Assembly (NCBI RefSeq): GCF_017874255.1
Contig: NZ_JAGGLD010000002.1
Span: 124,001 to 188,000, forward strand
Source of the DNA: Paenibacillus shirakamiensis
GTDB lineage: Bacteria; Bacillota; Bacilli; Paenibacillales; Paenibacillaceae
Direction: 5' to 3'
DNA: 64,000 nucleotides
Below the pieces are notes generated by a model. The model had not been told where the DNA came from. It saw only the letters and a list, made by a program, of their open reading frames with translations, and searched no databases. Below are positions 18,212-26,416 of this stretch, one piece after another. The position numbers and the translations under genes were made by a program. The number at the start of each line of letters is the position of its first letter. The first letter of the stretch is position 1.

Positions 18212-18706
18212 ATGAATCACAATACTCTGATTAGAAATCAAATATTTGAACTTGTACAAGACCTTAATGAAGACCAAATTAACCAGAAACCTGCCCCTGA
18301 TAAATGGAGCATCGCTCAAGTGATGGACCATCTCTATCTTATGGAGCGGACGATTGCTCATCAGATCGGGGTGACGATTAAGAACGATGTCGATGCTCCT
18401 ACAGATCTGAAACCTTACAAGCTCACACTAGATCGTACGCGTCACGTTGATGCTCCTCCGAATCTAGTACCGTCTGAAGATCGTCTAACTATGGAACACC
18501 TAAAATCTGAATTAGCTCAATCTAGAGAAGCGCTTATCGCTTCCTTAGCAGGTCAAGATCAAGAAAAGCTTAAGCATTTATCCTTTCTGCATCCTGTATT
18601 TGGCATGATGGATCTGACGCAATGGGAAGATTTCGTAGGGATTCATGAAGAGCGACATATGGAACAAATTCGGGAAGTTAAGAATAGTATTCTATCCGCT
18701 TCATAA
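18212..18706 (+). CDS. DinB-family four-helix protein
   Basis: The 164-residue protein has the DinB/YfiT layout: PDKWSIAQVMDHLYLMER near the N-terminus and GIHEERHMEQI at the C-terminus, which supply the metal-binding histidines. Many members are thiol-dependent S-transferases or damage-induced proteins of unknown role; here the substrate is unknown. AGGAGG lies before the ATG. It is divergent from the exporter gene and has its own promoter. Confidence 0.85.
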   Translation: MNHNTLIRNQIFELVQDLNEDQINQKPAPDKWSIAQVMDHLYLMERTIAHQIGVTIKNDVDAPTDLKPYKLTLDRTRHVDAPPNLVPSEDRLTMEHLKSELAQSREALIASLAGQDQEKLKHLSFLHPVFGMMDLTQWEDFVGIHEERHMEQIREVKNSILSAS

Positions 18707-18718
18707 AGCAATCATATT

Positions 18719-18747
18719 TTGTATTATTTTCCCATTCGAGGTATAAT
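18719..18747 (+). promoter_or_regulatory. Probable promoter of the small membrane protein gene
   Basis: TTGTAT (18719-18724), 17-base spacer, TATAAT (18742-18747). Confidence 0.55.
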
Positions 18748-18785
18748 GAAGGTGCAAACTGGACATTACCTTAGGGGGATATGTT

Positions 18786-19040
18786 ATGAATTATACACTC
18801 GGTATACTTGCTGCTGCTTCTCTGGTCTTAGTCTTTGCTATTATGGTTCGAGTTCAATACGGCTATATTAGTCAACTAAGAGGTCAGCGTCACAAGACGG
18901 GTTCTGAACAGAATACTTACTATGAGAAGATGACTTTTGAAGAAGAGCAATTGCACTACAATCAACAAGGTGGCTTCTGGCCAGCATCCTTGGTAGCCTC
19001 TATTATATACAAAGCGAGACACAAGAAAGCTGCGCACTAA
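18786..19040 (+). CDS. Small membrane protein, DUF3949-like
   Basis: The 84-residue protein has one N-terminal membrane helix (LGILAAASLVLVFAIMV), a charged middle with YEKMTFEEEQLHYNQQGGFW, and a shorter hydrophobic stretch near the end. The YEKM-FEEQQLH pattern resembles the uncharacterised DUF3949 proteins of bacilli; that assignment is from memory and tentative. It has its own promoter and terminator, and a GGGGG-type ribosome binding site. Confidence 0.65.
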   Translation: MNYTLGILAAASLVLVFAIMVRVQYGYISQLRGQRHKTGSEQNTYYEKMTFEEEQLHYNQQGGFWPASLVASIIYKARHKKAAH

Positions 19041-19053
19041 GACAGACGACAAG

Positions 19054-19084
19054 ACGGCACCTATGCTAAGGTGTCGTTTTTTTG
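19054..19084 (+). terminator. Intrinsic terminator
   Basis: ACGGCACCT pairs with AGGTGTCGT around a 6-base loop and is followed by eight T residues. Confidence 0.85.
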
Positions 19085-19129
19085 TATTATTATCAATTTT
19101 AGACCATAATTAATATACACATAGGAAGG

Positions 19130-20233
19130 ATGTATGCAGAAATGACAGCAAAATGGAATGTATTACAGCAGCATATGAAAGACAACGGAGTACATACGCT
19201 CCTGATTACCGACCCAAAGCATGTGTATTATTTGACAGGATTCTTGAGCGATCCTCATGAACGTTTCCTCGGACTTGTTGTACCTTTAGGTGAAGAGCCT
19301 CTGCTCATTGTACCCGCACTGGATGAAGAAGCTGCACGTGCGGCAACGGGTATGGAACGCATATACTCACATAGCGATACAGATAATCCTTTTCAGATTC
19401 TAAGTGGGGCGTTGGCAGGGTCCATCGGTACTTTAGGTTTGGAAAAGGACTATGTTACAGTAACTCGTTTTGAAGCATTACAAGACCAGCTTGGTATTTC
19501 AAAATATCAAGATATAGGTCCTTGGCTTCAACATATGCGTGTGCGGAAATCCCCAGAAGAAATTGTAAAAATGAGACATGCCATCTCATTAATTGAACAA
19601 GTCCTTCATGAAACTCTACCCAAGGTGACAGCCGGGGTTACAGAGAACGAGCTTGTAGCGGAAGTAGAATACCAAATGCGCAAGCTTGGGGCAGATGGTC
19701 CTTCCTTTGATTCCATGGTGTTATTTGGGGAGAAAACAGCCCTTCCTCACGGAGTTCCCGGCTCTCGCGTGTTACGTACAGGGGATATGGTTATGTTCGA
19801 TATTGGCGTGTATGCCGGTGGCTATGCCTCCGATATCACAAGAACATTCGCTTATGGCGGAATTACAGAAGAACAAACGCGTATCTACAATACGGTTCTT
19901 CAGGCAAATGAACAAGCTATTCAAGCTATTCGACCTGGCGCGACTTTCGCTTCCATTGATCTAGCTGCAAGAAATTTAATTGAAGAAGCTGGATACGGAC
20001 CACAATTCATGCATCGCCTAGGACATGGTCTAGGGATCGATGTCCATGAGTACCCTTCTATTCACAGTCTTAATCATGAGAAACTAGAAGCGGGGAATGT
20101 CTTTACTGTCGAACCTGGAATTTACGTGCCTGGCGTAGGTGGTGTGCGGATTGAAGACGATATTCTGGTTACAACAGAGGGCGTAGAAGTACTGACTTCC
20201 TATCCCAAACAATTAACCATTCTGGGGTCTTAA
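19130..20233 (+). CDS. M24 family Xaa-Pro aminopeptidase
   Basis: The 367-residue protein has a creatinase N-terminal domain (about 10-135) and the M24 'pita-bread' domain. All metal ligands are visible: MFDIGVYAGGYASDITRTF (two Asp), HRLGHGLGIDVHE (His), FTVEPGIYVPGVGG (Glu) and VRIEDDI (Glu). It removes N-terminal residues ahead of proline, probably in the cytoplasm. ATG 19130 touches the AGGAAGG site; ATG 19142 (MTAKWN), 12 bases away, is as likely to be the start. Confidence 0.9.
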   Translation: MYAEMTAKWNVLQQHMKDNGVHTLLITDPKHVYYLTGFLSDPHERFLGLVVPLGEEPLLIVPALDEEAARAATGMERIYSHSDTDNPFQILSGALAGSIGTLGLEKDYVTVTRFEALQDQLGISKYQDIGPWLQHMRVRKSPEEIVKMRHAISLIEQVLHETLPKVTAGVTENELVAEVEYQMRKLGADGPSFDSMVLFGEKTALPHGVPGSRVLRTGDMVMFDIGVYAGGYASDITRTFAYGGITEEQTRIYNTVLQANEQAIQAIRPGATFASIDLAARNLIEEAGYGPQFMHRLGHGLGIDVHEYPSIHSLNHEKLEAGNVFTVEPGIYVPGVGGVRIEDDILVTTEGVEVLTSYPKQLTILGS

Positions 20234-20271
20234 AACTTATAAGAGAACCTTCATAGAGTGTGTAATACACA

Positions 20272-20310
20272 AGAGGCCAGTTGGAAGATACATTCCACTG
20301 GCCTCTCGTC
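20272..20310. terminator. Intrinsic terminator between convergent genes
   Basis: AGAGGCCAGT and ACTGGCCTCT form a long stem, with an inner TTCC/GGAA extension, followed by CGTCTTTTA. Confidence 0.75.
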
Positions 20311-20311
20311 T

Positions 20312-20377
20312 TTTATTAAAGCAATGCTCTAAGTTTATTGAAGCACTGCTCTATATTTATTAAAGAACTGCTCTGGT
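20312..20377. repeat. Three tandem 22-bp repeats
   Basis: Units at 20312-20333, 20334-20355 and 20356-20377 share TTTATTRAAG-A-TGCTCT and differ at a few positions only. They lie just past a terminator, between convergent genes. Confidence 0.85.
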
Positions 20378-20405
20378 ACAAAGATGACTCTTCTGAAATT
20401 TACAT

Positions 20406-21104
20406 TCAGCTAGAGGAAGGGATCTCATCATCTGGATGTTTGAAATTTCTTGCAATATACAGGAATGGTGTGCCCACAGCTGTGAGAACAAACTTAATAA
20501 TATAGGTTGTGAACAGAATCTCTAACCAATCACTCCAACTATGCAGTCCATAGAAGGCTATGGAACAAAAGATCAGCGTGTCCACAAAAGAACTAATCAT
20601 CGTACTTCCATTGTTCCGAATCCATAATTGATTGCGAGCCGGGAAAAATTTACGTATCCATGCATAGAGTCTTACATCCAGGAACTGACTGACAAAATAC
20701 GCAGTTAAACTACCTGCTGCCAGTTGTGGAAGCAGTCCGAATATCGTCTCCATAGAAGGTTGTGCGATATCGTTCTGATCCGGGGTGAAGAAGAGAACCA
20801 TTTGCATCATAATCGTGGTCATAATTAAGGTGAAAAAACCGAACCAGACCGCTTTACGTGCTTCCTCACGTCCGTACTTCTCATTCAAGAGATCGCTTGT
20901 AAGATACAAGCTGACATACATCGTATTTCCTAGAGTCATGACAATGCCGAACATATCTATCGTCTTGACGACTTGAATGTTAGCAATAACCGTAGCCACT
21001 CCAATCCAAGCATATAACCCCTTCTTGCCAAAAAACTTGTAACATAGTAAAAAGAACGCGAAATTCACTAGAACGAACACGACGCCCCAACCAAAATTAA
21101 ACAT
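20406..21104 (-). CDS. yhhQ: Queuosine precursor transporter, YhhQ/VUT family
   Basis: The 232-residue membrane protein has about six helices and the family signature FGIVMTLGNTMYVSLYLTSDLLNEKYGREEA, with a later SFVDTLIFCSIAF segment (pieces shown). YhhQ proteins take up preQ0, preQ1 or related queuosine precursors across the cytoplasmic membrane. The function is backed by the preQ1-type riboswitch just upstream, and by the que operon 6 kb away. GGAAGGAAG lies 7 bases before the ATG. Confidence 0.92.
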   Translation of the reverse strand: MFNFGWGVVFVLVNFAFFLLCYKFFGKKGLYAWIGVATVIANIQVVKTIDMFGIVMTLGNTMYVSLYLTSDLLNEKYGREEARKAVWFGFFTLIMTTIMMQMVLFFTPDQNDIAQPSMETIFGLLPQLAAGSLTAYFVSQFLDVRLYAWIRKFFPARNQLWIRNNGSTMISSFVDTLIFCSIAFYGLHSWSDWLEILFTTYIIKFVLTAVGTPFLYIARNFKHPDDEIPSSS

Positions 21105-21110
21105 CTATCT

Positions 21111-21156
21111 GCTTCCTTCCTAGTTTTGTTTACGCGGGATGGTTACGAACCGCGGC
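21111..21156 (-). promoter_or_regulatory. preQ1-I-type riboswitch, translational
   Basis: On the minus strand, from 21156 down, there is a P1 stem CGCGG/CCGCG around TTCGTAACCATC, then the A-rich tail TAAACAAAACTAGG, which runs directly into the ribosome binding site GGAAGGAAG (21120-21112). The order matches the preQ1-I consensus seen at 11921. With no T run, sequestration of the ribosome binding site is the likely mode. A short GC-rich hairpin (CCCG...CGGG) precedes it. Confidence 0.75.
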
Positions 21157-21356
21157 AGCCCGAAGCCCGGGCAAAAGCAATATCCACTCTACCACAGCAA
21201 ATCAGATTATGCCATCCTTTTTCATATGTAATTATTTTCATAAATCTCTTTTCAATTAGGAATGATTTCCTATAGAATAGTCCATGAGCACTTAGGCACA
21301 AAGGTTTAGAAAAATTAGCTTGTACACTACATAAGGTAATTACCAGAAGGAGCTTC
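21157..21356. other. Divergent intergenic region
   Basis: AT-rich spacer between yhhQ and the chemotaxis receptor gene. No clear sigma-D-type promoter was found; the ribosome binding site AAGGAG of the receptor is at 21347-21352. Confidence 0.4.
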
Positions 21357-21358
21357 CT

Positions 21359-23056
21359 ATGCTAAGGATCAAAATGTCATTAACACGTAAATTCATGTCC
21401 ATGTTCACCCTGATTATCGTGATATCTTCCCTGCTTTTTAGTCTAAGTTTCTATAATGTAGCGATGGGAATTATTCAAGATAATGTATTTCCCCAGTTCG
21501 ATCGCGTTTTAGAAAGTAGTGCCAAAGATACATATAAAAATCTGGATTCCAGTCAGACCTTGCAACTAGCTAGTGGAAAGACAAACGCTCAATTTTCGGT
21601 AGAATCTTATCTCTCTCAAATGGTGAAAGATAACCATCTAGATAGCGCCTACTTAGCGCTCGTCGATGCATCTAAGCAGAAAGCTACACTCTTTGCATCA
21701 AGTGAGACATCGTCTTTAAAAGCCGGAGAATCCATTGACCTCCAACCCGCATTAAAAGAGGCTCAAGCTACCAGCAAACAACAACTAAGTAATGTCTACT
21801 CTGAAAAAGGAAAATCTTATAAGACGGCCTATGTATCCATTCCCGGAAGTTCCATCGTTTTAGCCATGAATATGGATGCTACTTTCGTTGTAGATAAAGA
21901 ACAGCAAATCTTCTGGATTTGTATGGGAATCACCTTACTGGTCATTATTGTTGGGATGAGTATTGCATATCTCTTTAGTAAAAAAATAATTCGTCCAATT
22001 AAGGAACTGGCCTCTCTTACGGAACGTATGGCGGAGGGAGATTTCAGTCACCACATACAATTCAAGGGTAATGACGAAGTCGCCGCTCTCGCTGCAAGCT
22101 TCGTATCTATGATTGATAAATTAAAGTTGATCCTCACCAAAGTCACACATACCTCGCATGGTGTGGTCAAAGAATCCGATCAGCTATTATATAGTGCGAA
22201 GAATGTAGGTCAAATGATCAAAACATCAACAGCCGCTGTTCAACAAATTGAACAAGGAAGTATTACGATGGCTTCCGCTTCTGCGGAGAATGCCCGGGCA
22301 ATGGAAGAAATCAGTCAAGGTATCCAGCATATTGCTTCCTCCTCCGCCGAAGTAACCGAACATGTGGGTCAAGCTTCAGGTGAAGCGGGTACAGGGAATC
22401 AGTTAGCTCAAGGTGCAGTATCTCAGATGCATAACATTGAACAGGTTGTTGGAGAATCACTACATCATATCCAACAGATGAAGTCGAGCACCGAATCGAT
22501 CGCACAAGCGGTTAGTACCATCTTTGCTATTATCAAACAAATTCAAATTCTTGCCTTGAATGCATCTATTGAGGCTGCGCGGGCAGGAGAACATGGTAAA
22601 GGATTCGCGGTTGTAGCTCAGGAGGTGCGCCAGTTATCTGAACAGTCAAGAATTTCGGCTGAAGATATCTCCGTTCATTTGCAATCTATTCAACAAGACT
22701 CCACTGGTTCAGTCTTGGCTATGAACCGCGTCAGTGAAGAAGTGCAGATCGGGGCGGATAAAGTAAAGGCAGCGGGTATTGCTTTTACGAACTTAGCAAA
22801 TATGATTCAGCAGGTGAATGCCACGGTTCAATCGGTATCGGCTTCTACGCAGCAAGTATCAGCCAGTACCGAAGAAGTCAGTGCCTCTGTAGAAGAAGCC
22901 GCTAGCATTACCGCCAAGTCACTTCAGAACGTAGAGAATATTGCGAGTAATGCCAGTCAACAAAATGATGAAATTCAGCTCTGGTCTCAAACCCTTCAAG
23001 AACTTCATAAGGATGCTAAAGCTCTGCAAGAACTTGTTAGTACGTTCAAGTTTTAA
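21359..23056 (+). CDS. Methyl-accepting chemotaxis protein
   Basis: The 565-residue receptor has a first membrane helix (about 13-36), an extracytoplasmic sensor of Cache size (about 37-180), a second helix (FWICMGITLLVIIVGMSIAYLF, about 182-204), a HAMP domain and a long cytoplasmic signalling coiled coil. The conserved hairpin tip QIQILALNASIEAARAGEHGKGF is visible in parts (LNASIEAARAGE). It senses an unknown ligand and signals to CheA/CheW. The C-terminus has a run of QQVSASTEEVSASVEE heptads. It stands alone with AAGGAG 7 bases before ATG. Confidence 0.93.
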   Translation: MLRIKMSLTRKFMSMFTLIIVISSLLFSLSFYNVAMGIIQDNVFPQFDRVLESSAKDTYKNLDSSQTLQLASGKTNAQFSVESYLSQMVKDNHLDSAYLALVDASKQKATLFASSETSSLKAGESIDLQPALKEAQATSKQQLSNVYSEKGKSYKTAYVSIPGSSIVLAMNMDATFVVDKEQQIFWICMGITLLVIIVGMSIAYLFSKKIIRPIKELASLTERMAEGDFSHHIQFKGNDEVAALAASFVSMIDKLKLILTKVTHTSHGVVKESDQLLYSAKNVGQMIKTSTAAVQQIEQGSITMASASAENARAMEEISQGIQHIASSSAEVTEHVGQASGEAGTGNQLAQGAVSQMHNIEQVVGESLHHIQQMKSSTESIAQAVSTIFAIIKQIQILALNASIEAARAGEHGKGFAVVAQEVRQLSEQSRISAEDISVHLQSIQQDSTGSVLAMNRVSEEVQIGADKVKAAGIAFTNLANMIQQVNATVQSVSASTQQVSASTEEVSASVEEAASITAKSLQNVENIASNASQQNDEIQLWSQTLQELHKDAKALQELVSTFKF

Positions 23057-23097
23057 CGAGTTATGACATGAATGACTATGTGAAATAAAAAAAAAAC

Positions 23098-23149
23098 AAA
23101 AAGGCATAGAATAAGGACAACCTTGGTTGCCCCATTCTATGCCTTTTTT
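23098..23149. terminator. Strong bidirectional terminator
   Basis: AAAAAGGCATAGAAT and ATTCTATGCCTTTTT pair, with an inner CAACC/GGTTG stem; A and T runs flank both sides. It separates the receptor gene from cobS. Confidence 0.9.
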
Positions 23150-23158
23150 GTGCGTTGT

Positions 23159-23971
23159 TCAGTTAGTTATTCCATGAATGATGAGTAGAACCATAAGGAT
23201 TACCACTTCAAGCCCCTCATTTAGAGCCCCGTAGTTATCTCCCGTGAGCCCACCTAATCTTCGATGCATATAATCTGCTGCCCAAGAGCCCACACTGTAC
23301 GCTACTAAGGGGGTAAGAATCAAGGGAAGTACGAATGTTATAAGTGAGAACGTCCCAGAACAACCAAATACCGACAACAATATAAGACCTGAAAAGGACA
23401 CAAGTATACTGTAGATTGTGGTATACCACACCTCAGCAAGGGGCAATCCATTGAACTGTGCAGCTAACCCCTCTCCCTTTCGGGCTCTTGGCCATTTACG
23501 AATGGCGTAGACCATGAATCCTCGACTCCAGACCGGAGCTAGGATTAAGGCAGGACCTAAAATTGTCGTACCCATTAAAGAGGCAATTAATGTGAATTTG
23601 AATAATAATAAGAGTACACAAGCTATGACGCCCATAGCACCCACACGGCTGTCCTTCATAATTTCTAGCATGCGTTCTCTAGAGCGATAACTGAGTAGTC
23701 CATCTGCGGTATCCATCCACCCATCCAAATGAAGTCCCCCCGTGATATAGATCCAAGCTATCAAGATGATAACTGATGCAGGCATAGTCGGTAATGACCA
23801 CGATGCAAGAAGCGCTATCACGCAAAGAACAATGCCGATGCACGCGCCAACAACTGGATAGTAACGAGTGCTTTTTTGCTGAAGATCTGCATTATAATCT
23901 AGTTCAGCATGCACGGGAAACCGAGAAAGAAATTGAAACGCAGCCCGCAACGGATCTCCGCGCTTCATCAT
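23159..23971 (-). CDS. cobS: Adenosylcobinamide-GDP ribazoletransferase (cobalamin synthase)
   Basis: CobS joins adenosylcobinamide-GDP and alpha-ribazole (phosphate) at the membrane, the last assembly step. The 270-residue protein is mostly hydrophobic and carries LHLDGWMDTADGLLS and RERMLEIMKDSRVGAMG, the family's metal and substrate motifs, plus GGLTGDNYGALNE near the end. It overlaps cobU by 4 bases and is the last gene of the btuF-cobS unit. Confidence 0.95.
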   Translation of the reverse strand: MMKRGDPLRAAFQFLSRFPVHAELDYNADLQQKSTRYYPVVGACIGIVLCVIALLASWSLPTMPASVIILIAWIYITGGLHLDGWMDTADGLLSYRSRERMLEIMKDSRVGAMGVIACVLLLLFKFTLIASLMGTTILGPALILAPVWSRGFMVYAIRKWPRARKGEGLAAQFNGLPLAEVWYTTIYSILVSFSGLILLSVFGCSGTFSLITFVLPLILTPLVAYSVGSWAADYMHRRLGGLTGDNYGALNEGLEVVILMVLLIIHGITN

Positions 23972-24537
23972 CGGTAAGCTCGACTTTTGAGCTCGATAGG
24001 AATTCCAGCAGTGACAAGATACACTTCTTCAGCATATTCGGCAACCCTTCGATTCAAGATGCCCGCTAAATCCCGATATACACGGCCCAATCGATATTCT
24101 GGCACAATCCCGCTTCCCACTTCATTGGTAACCATAATGAGCCTACCTGGGTACTCCTTAGAAGCTTGAAGGAAATGATCGATCTTCTTCTCTACAAGTG
24201 AAAGGGAATCCTCACTCTCCCCTGCGGTTAACAGAACATTGGTTAGCCAAAGCGTCAGACAATCAATAAGCACAGTCGGTGCCTCGGGGGTAGAGGGTGT
24301 AGTTGAAGCTGATAGACGAGCTAGAACATCAGGTAGAGCCAGAGGTTCTTCCACGGTAGTCCACTGATAGTGCTCCGCATTTCTCTGATCCTGATGGCGC
24401 TGAATCCGTTCCTTCATTTCTTCGTCAAACGCTTGAGCTGTTGCAATATAGATAGCTGAGGAAGCATGCTTCATACACCACTTCTCGGCAAATGTACTTT
24501 TTCCGCTTCGCGCTCCGCCCGTAACCATAACAATCAT
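23968..24537 (-). CDS. cobU: Adenosylcobinamide kinase / guanylyltransferase
   Basis: CobU phosphorylates adenosylcobinamide and transfers GMP to it. The 189-residue protein has the P-loop VTGGARSGKSTFAE, the RIQRHQDQR segment with the guanylylated histidine, and VLIDCLTLWLTNVL and VTNEVGSGIVPEYRLGR motifs. It overlaps both neighbours by 4 bases, indicating tight translational coupling. Confidence 0.95.
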   Translation of the reverse strand: MIVMVTGGARSGKSTFAEKWCMKHASSAIYIATAQAFDEEMKERIQRHQDQRNAEHYQWTTVEEPLALPDVLARLSASTTPSTPEAPTVLIDCLTLWLTNVLLTAGESEDSLSLVEKKIDHFLQASKEYPGRLIMVTNEVGSGIVPEYRLGRVYRDLAGILNRRVAEYAEEVYLVTAGIPIELKSRAYR

Positions 24538-25598
24538 AAGGTATGCTCACCTGAGATGCCTGCACTCTCAAATGTAGCCATCTCCGATGCAAGATGACTA
24601 GCCGCATCGATAAGGTGCAGCGCCAGGACTCCGCCGGTTCCTTCGCCTAAGCGCATATGCAAATCCAGCATGGGGTCAAGTCCTATCTCTTTCAGGAGCA
24701 GAGCATGTCCCTGTTCCTTAGATACATGCGAAGCAATCATATAGTCTAGTACCTGCGGAGCAAGGCGCTGTGCAACTAGAGCTGCCGCTGACGATATAAA
24801 TCCATCGATGATGACAGGGCAGCGATGCATCGCTGCACCTAGAATAACACCCACCAAGCCTGCAATTTCAAGGCCGCCTACTTTAGCTAATACATCGATG
24901 GGATCGGTCGCATCAGGGTGATTCAGTTCGATGGAGCGCTGTACAACCACGGCTTTGTGGCGCACGCGTTCATCATTCAGACCCGTGCCACGCCCCACAC
25001 TCTCAAGTGGCGTAATACCGGTTAATGCACTCATCATCGCCGAGCTTGCAGTAGTATTTCCTATGCCCATCTCTCCCGTAATGAACAGCCCATACCCCTC
25101 AGCTACAGCGTCACGAACAACATCATGACCTATTTGAATAGCTTGTTCAGCTTCTTCTCGAAGCATCGCTGGTCCTTTAAGCATATTCGCTGTGCCCTGA
25201 CGGATATTGCGACCTATCAAGTGTGGATGTTCCATGCTGTCCCCAGCTATACCTATATCAACACAGCGCACATCAGCATCCGCCTGTCTAGCCAACACGT
25301 TCACAGCCGCTCCCCCGCTTAAGAAATTGAGCACCATTTGACGGGTAACCTCAGAAGGAAACGCACTGATCCCTTCTTCACATACGCCATGGTCAGCGGC
25401 CATAACGATAACCGTACGCTTGTTAAAAGAAGGTAAAGGGTGACCTGTAATGCCTGCTAGACGTATGAATAATTCTTCTAATCTTCCTAGACTTCCTGGT
25501 GGCTTAGTCAAGTTATCTAACCGCTGGGCAGCTAGAGCTGAAGCCTCAGTATCCAAGGGGGGGATAGATGATAGATGCTGCAGTATTTGTTGAGACAT
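24534..25598 (-). CDS. cobT: Nicotinate-nucleotide:dimethylbenzimidazole phosphoribosyltransferase
   Basis: CobT activates the lower-ligand base to its alpha-ribotide. The 354-residue protein shows LTKPPGSLGRLEELFIRLAG, MAADHGVCEEGISAFP, the GNTTASSAM motif and the catalytic glutamate in MRLGEGTGGVLAL, all typical of CobT. It ends inside cobU (4-base overlap), and its start touches the stop of the upstream ABC ATPase gene. The base used cannot be told from sequence. Confidence 0.95.
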   Translation of the reverse strand: MSQQILQHLSSIPPLDTEASALAAQRLDNLTKPPGSLGRLEELFIRLAGITGHPLPSFNKRTVIVMAADHGVCEEGISAFPSEVTRQMVLNFLSGGAAVNVLARQADADVRCVDIGIAGDSMEHPHLIGRNIRQGTANMLKGPAMLREEAEQAIQIGHDVVRDAVAEGYGLFITGEMGIGNTTASSAMMSALTGITPLESVGRGTGLNDERVRHKAVVVQRSIELNHPDATDPIDVLAKVGGLEIAGLVGVILGAAMHRCPVIIDGFISSAAALVAQRLAPQVLDYMIASHVSKEQGHALLLKEIGLDPMLDLHMRLGEGTGGVLALHLIDAASHLASEMATFESAGISGEHTL

Positions 25599-26416
25599 TA
25601 CTTTCCTTCCTCCTTACGTTTCAAAAGAATTTGTGGTACACCGGAATCTGGATGAGGTGTAGCCGAAGCTTGTACACCAAATACTCGTTCAACCATCTCT
25701 TCCGTAAGTATATCGTGAGGACTGCCATCAGCAACTATATTTTGTTCATGAAGTACCAGTAGTCTACTACAGAAAAGAGAAGCTAGATTTAAGTCATGCA
25801 TTACTGCAATAACAGTTAGACCCTCTTCCTGCTGCCACCTCGACACAAGTTCCATGAATTGAATCTGGTAGCGTATATCCAAATATGTAGTAGGTTCATC
25901 CAACAAGAGCACAGCAGGTTGCTGCGCCATGACTTTTCCAAGCGCTACCCTCTGACGCTGCCCCCCACTAAGCTCACTTACAGGTCTTTCTGCTAAGGCA
26001 TGAAGCTCTAACCTATCCATAATTAAAGTGATGAGCTCCTCCACCTCGGCATATCGATCCCGTCCTAGCCAATCTAGAAAAGGATAACGTCCCATGCGAA
26101 TCACCTCATGAACAGGGAAGGAAATAGCAGGAATACCGTCTTGCTGAAGCACAGCCAACTGCTGAGATAACGCTTTGCGAGAGTATGAACTTAGGGGCTG
26201 TTCCATAATATGAACTTCACCCTCTGAGGGCGTCACAGCCCCGGAAATGAGATGAAGCAGGGTCGTTTTTCCGCTGCCATTAGGTCCGATAATACCTACG
26301 AACTCTCCAGATTGAATATGAATATTTAGATCACAAAGTACTTTTTGTGTCCCGTACACTTTGTTAAGATGAGAAAGCTGAATCGCGCTCGAAGGAGAGA
26401 TCGGAGGCTTATTCAT
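25598..26416 (-). CDS. btuD: Corrinoid (FecE/BtuD-type) ABC transporter ATP-binding protein
   Basis: The 272-residue ATPase has Walker A GPNGSGKTT, Q-loop, signature LSGGQRQRV and Walker B VLLLDEPTTYLD. It belongs to the iron-siderophore/B12 group. Corrinoid specificity is inferred from the gene order btuF-btuC-btuD-cobT-cobU-cobS and from the cobalamin riboswitch in front of the unit. It overlaps the permease gene by 4 bases. Confidence 0.85.
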   Translation of the reverse strand: MNKPPISPSSAIQLSHLNKVYGTQKVLCDLNIHIQSGEFVGIIGPNGSGKTTLLHLISGAVTPSEGEVHIMEQPLSSYSRKALSQQLAVLQQDGIPAISFPVHEVIRMGRYPFLDWLGRDRYAEVEELITLIMDRLELHALAERPVSELSGGQRQRVALGKVMAQQPAVLLLDEPTTYLDIRYQIQFMELVSRWQQEEGLTVIAVMHDLNLASLFCSRLLVLHEQNIVADGSPHDILTEEMVERVFGVQASATPHPDSGVPQILLKRKEEGK

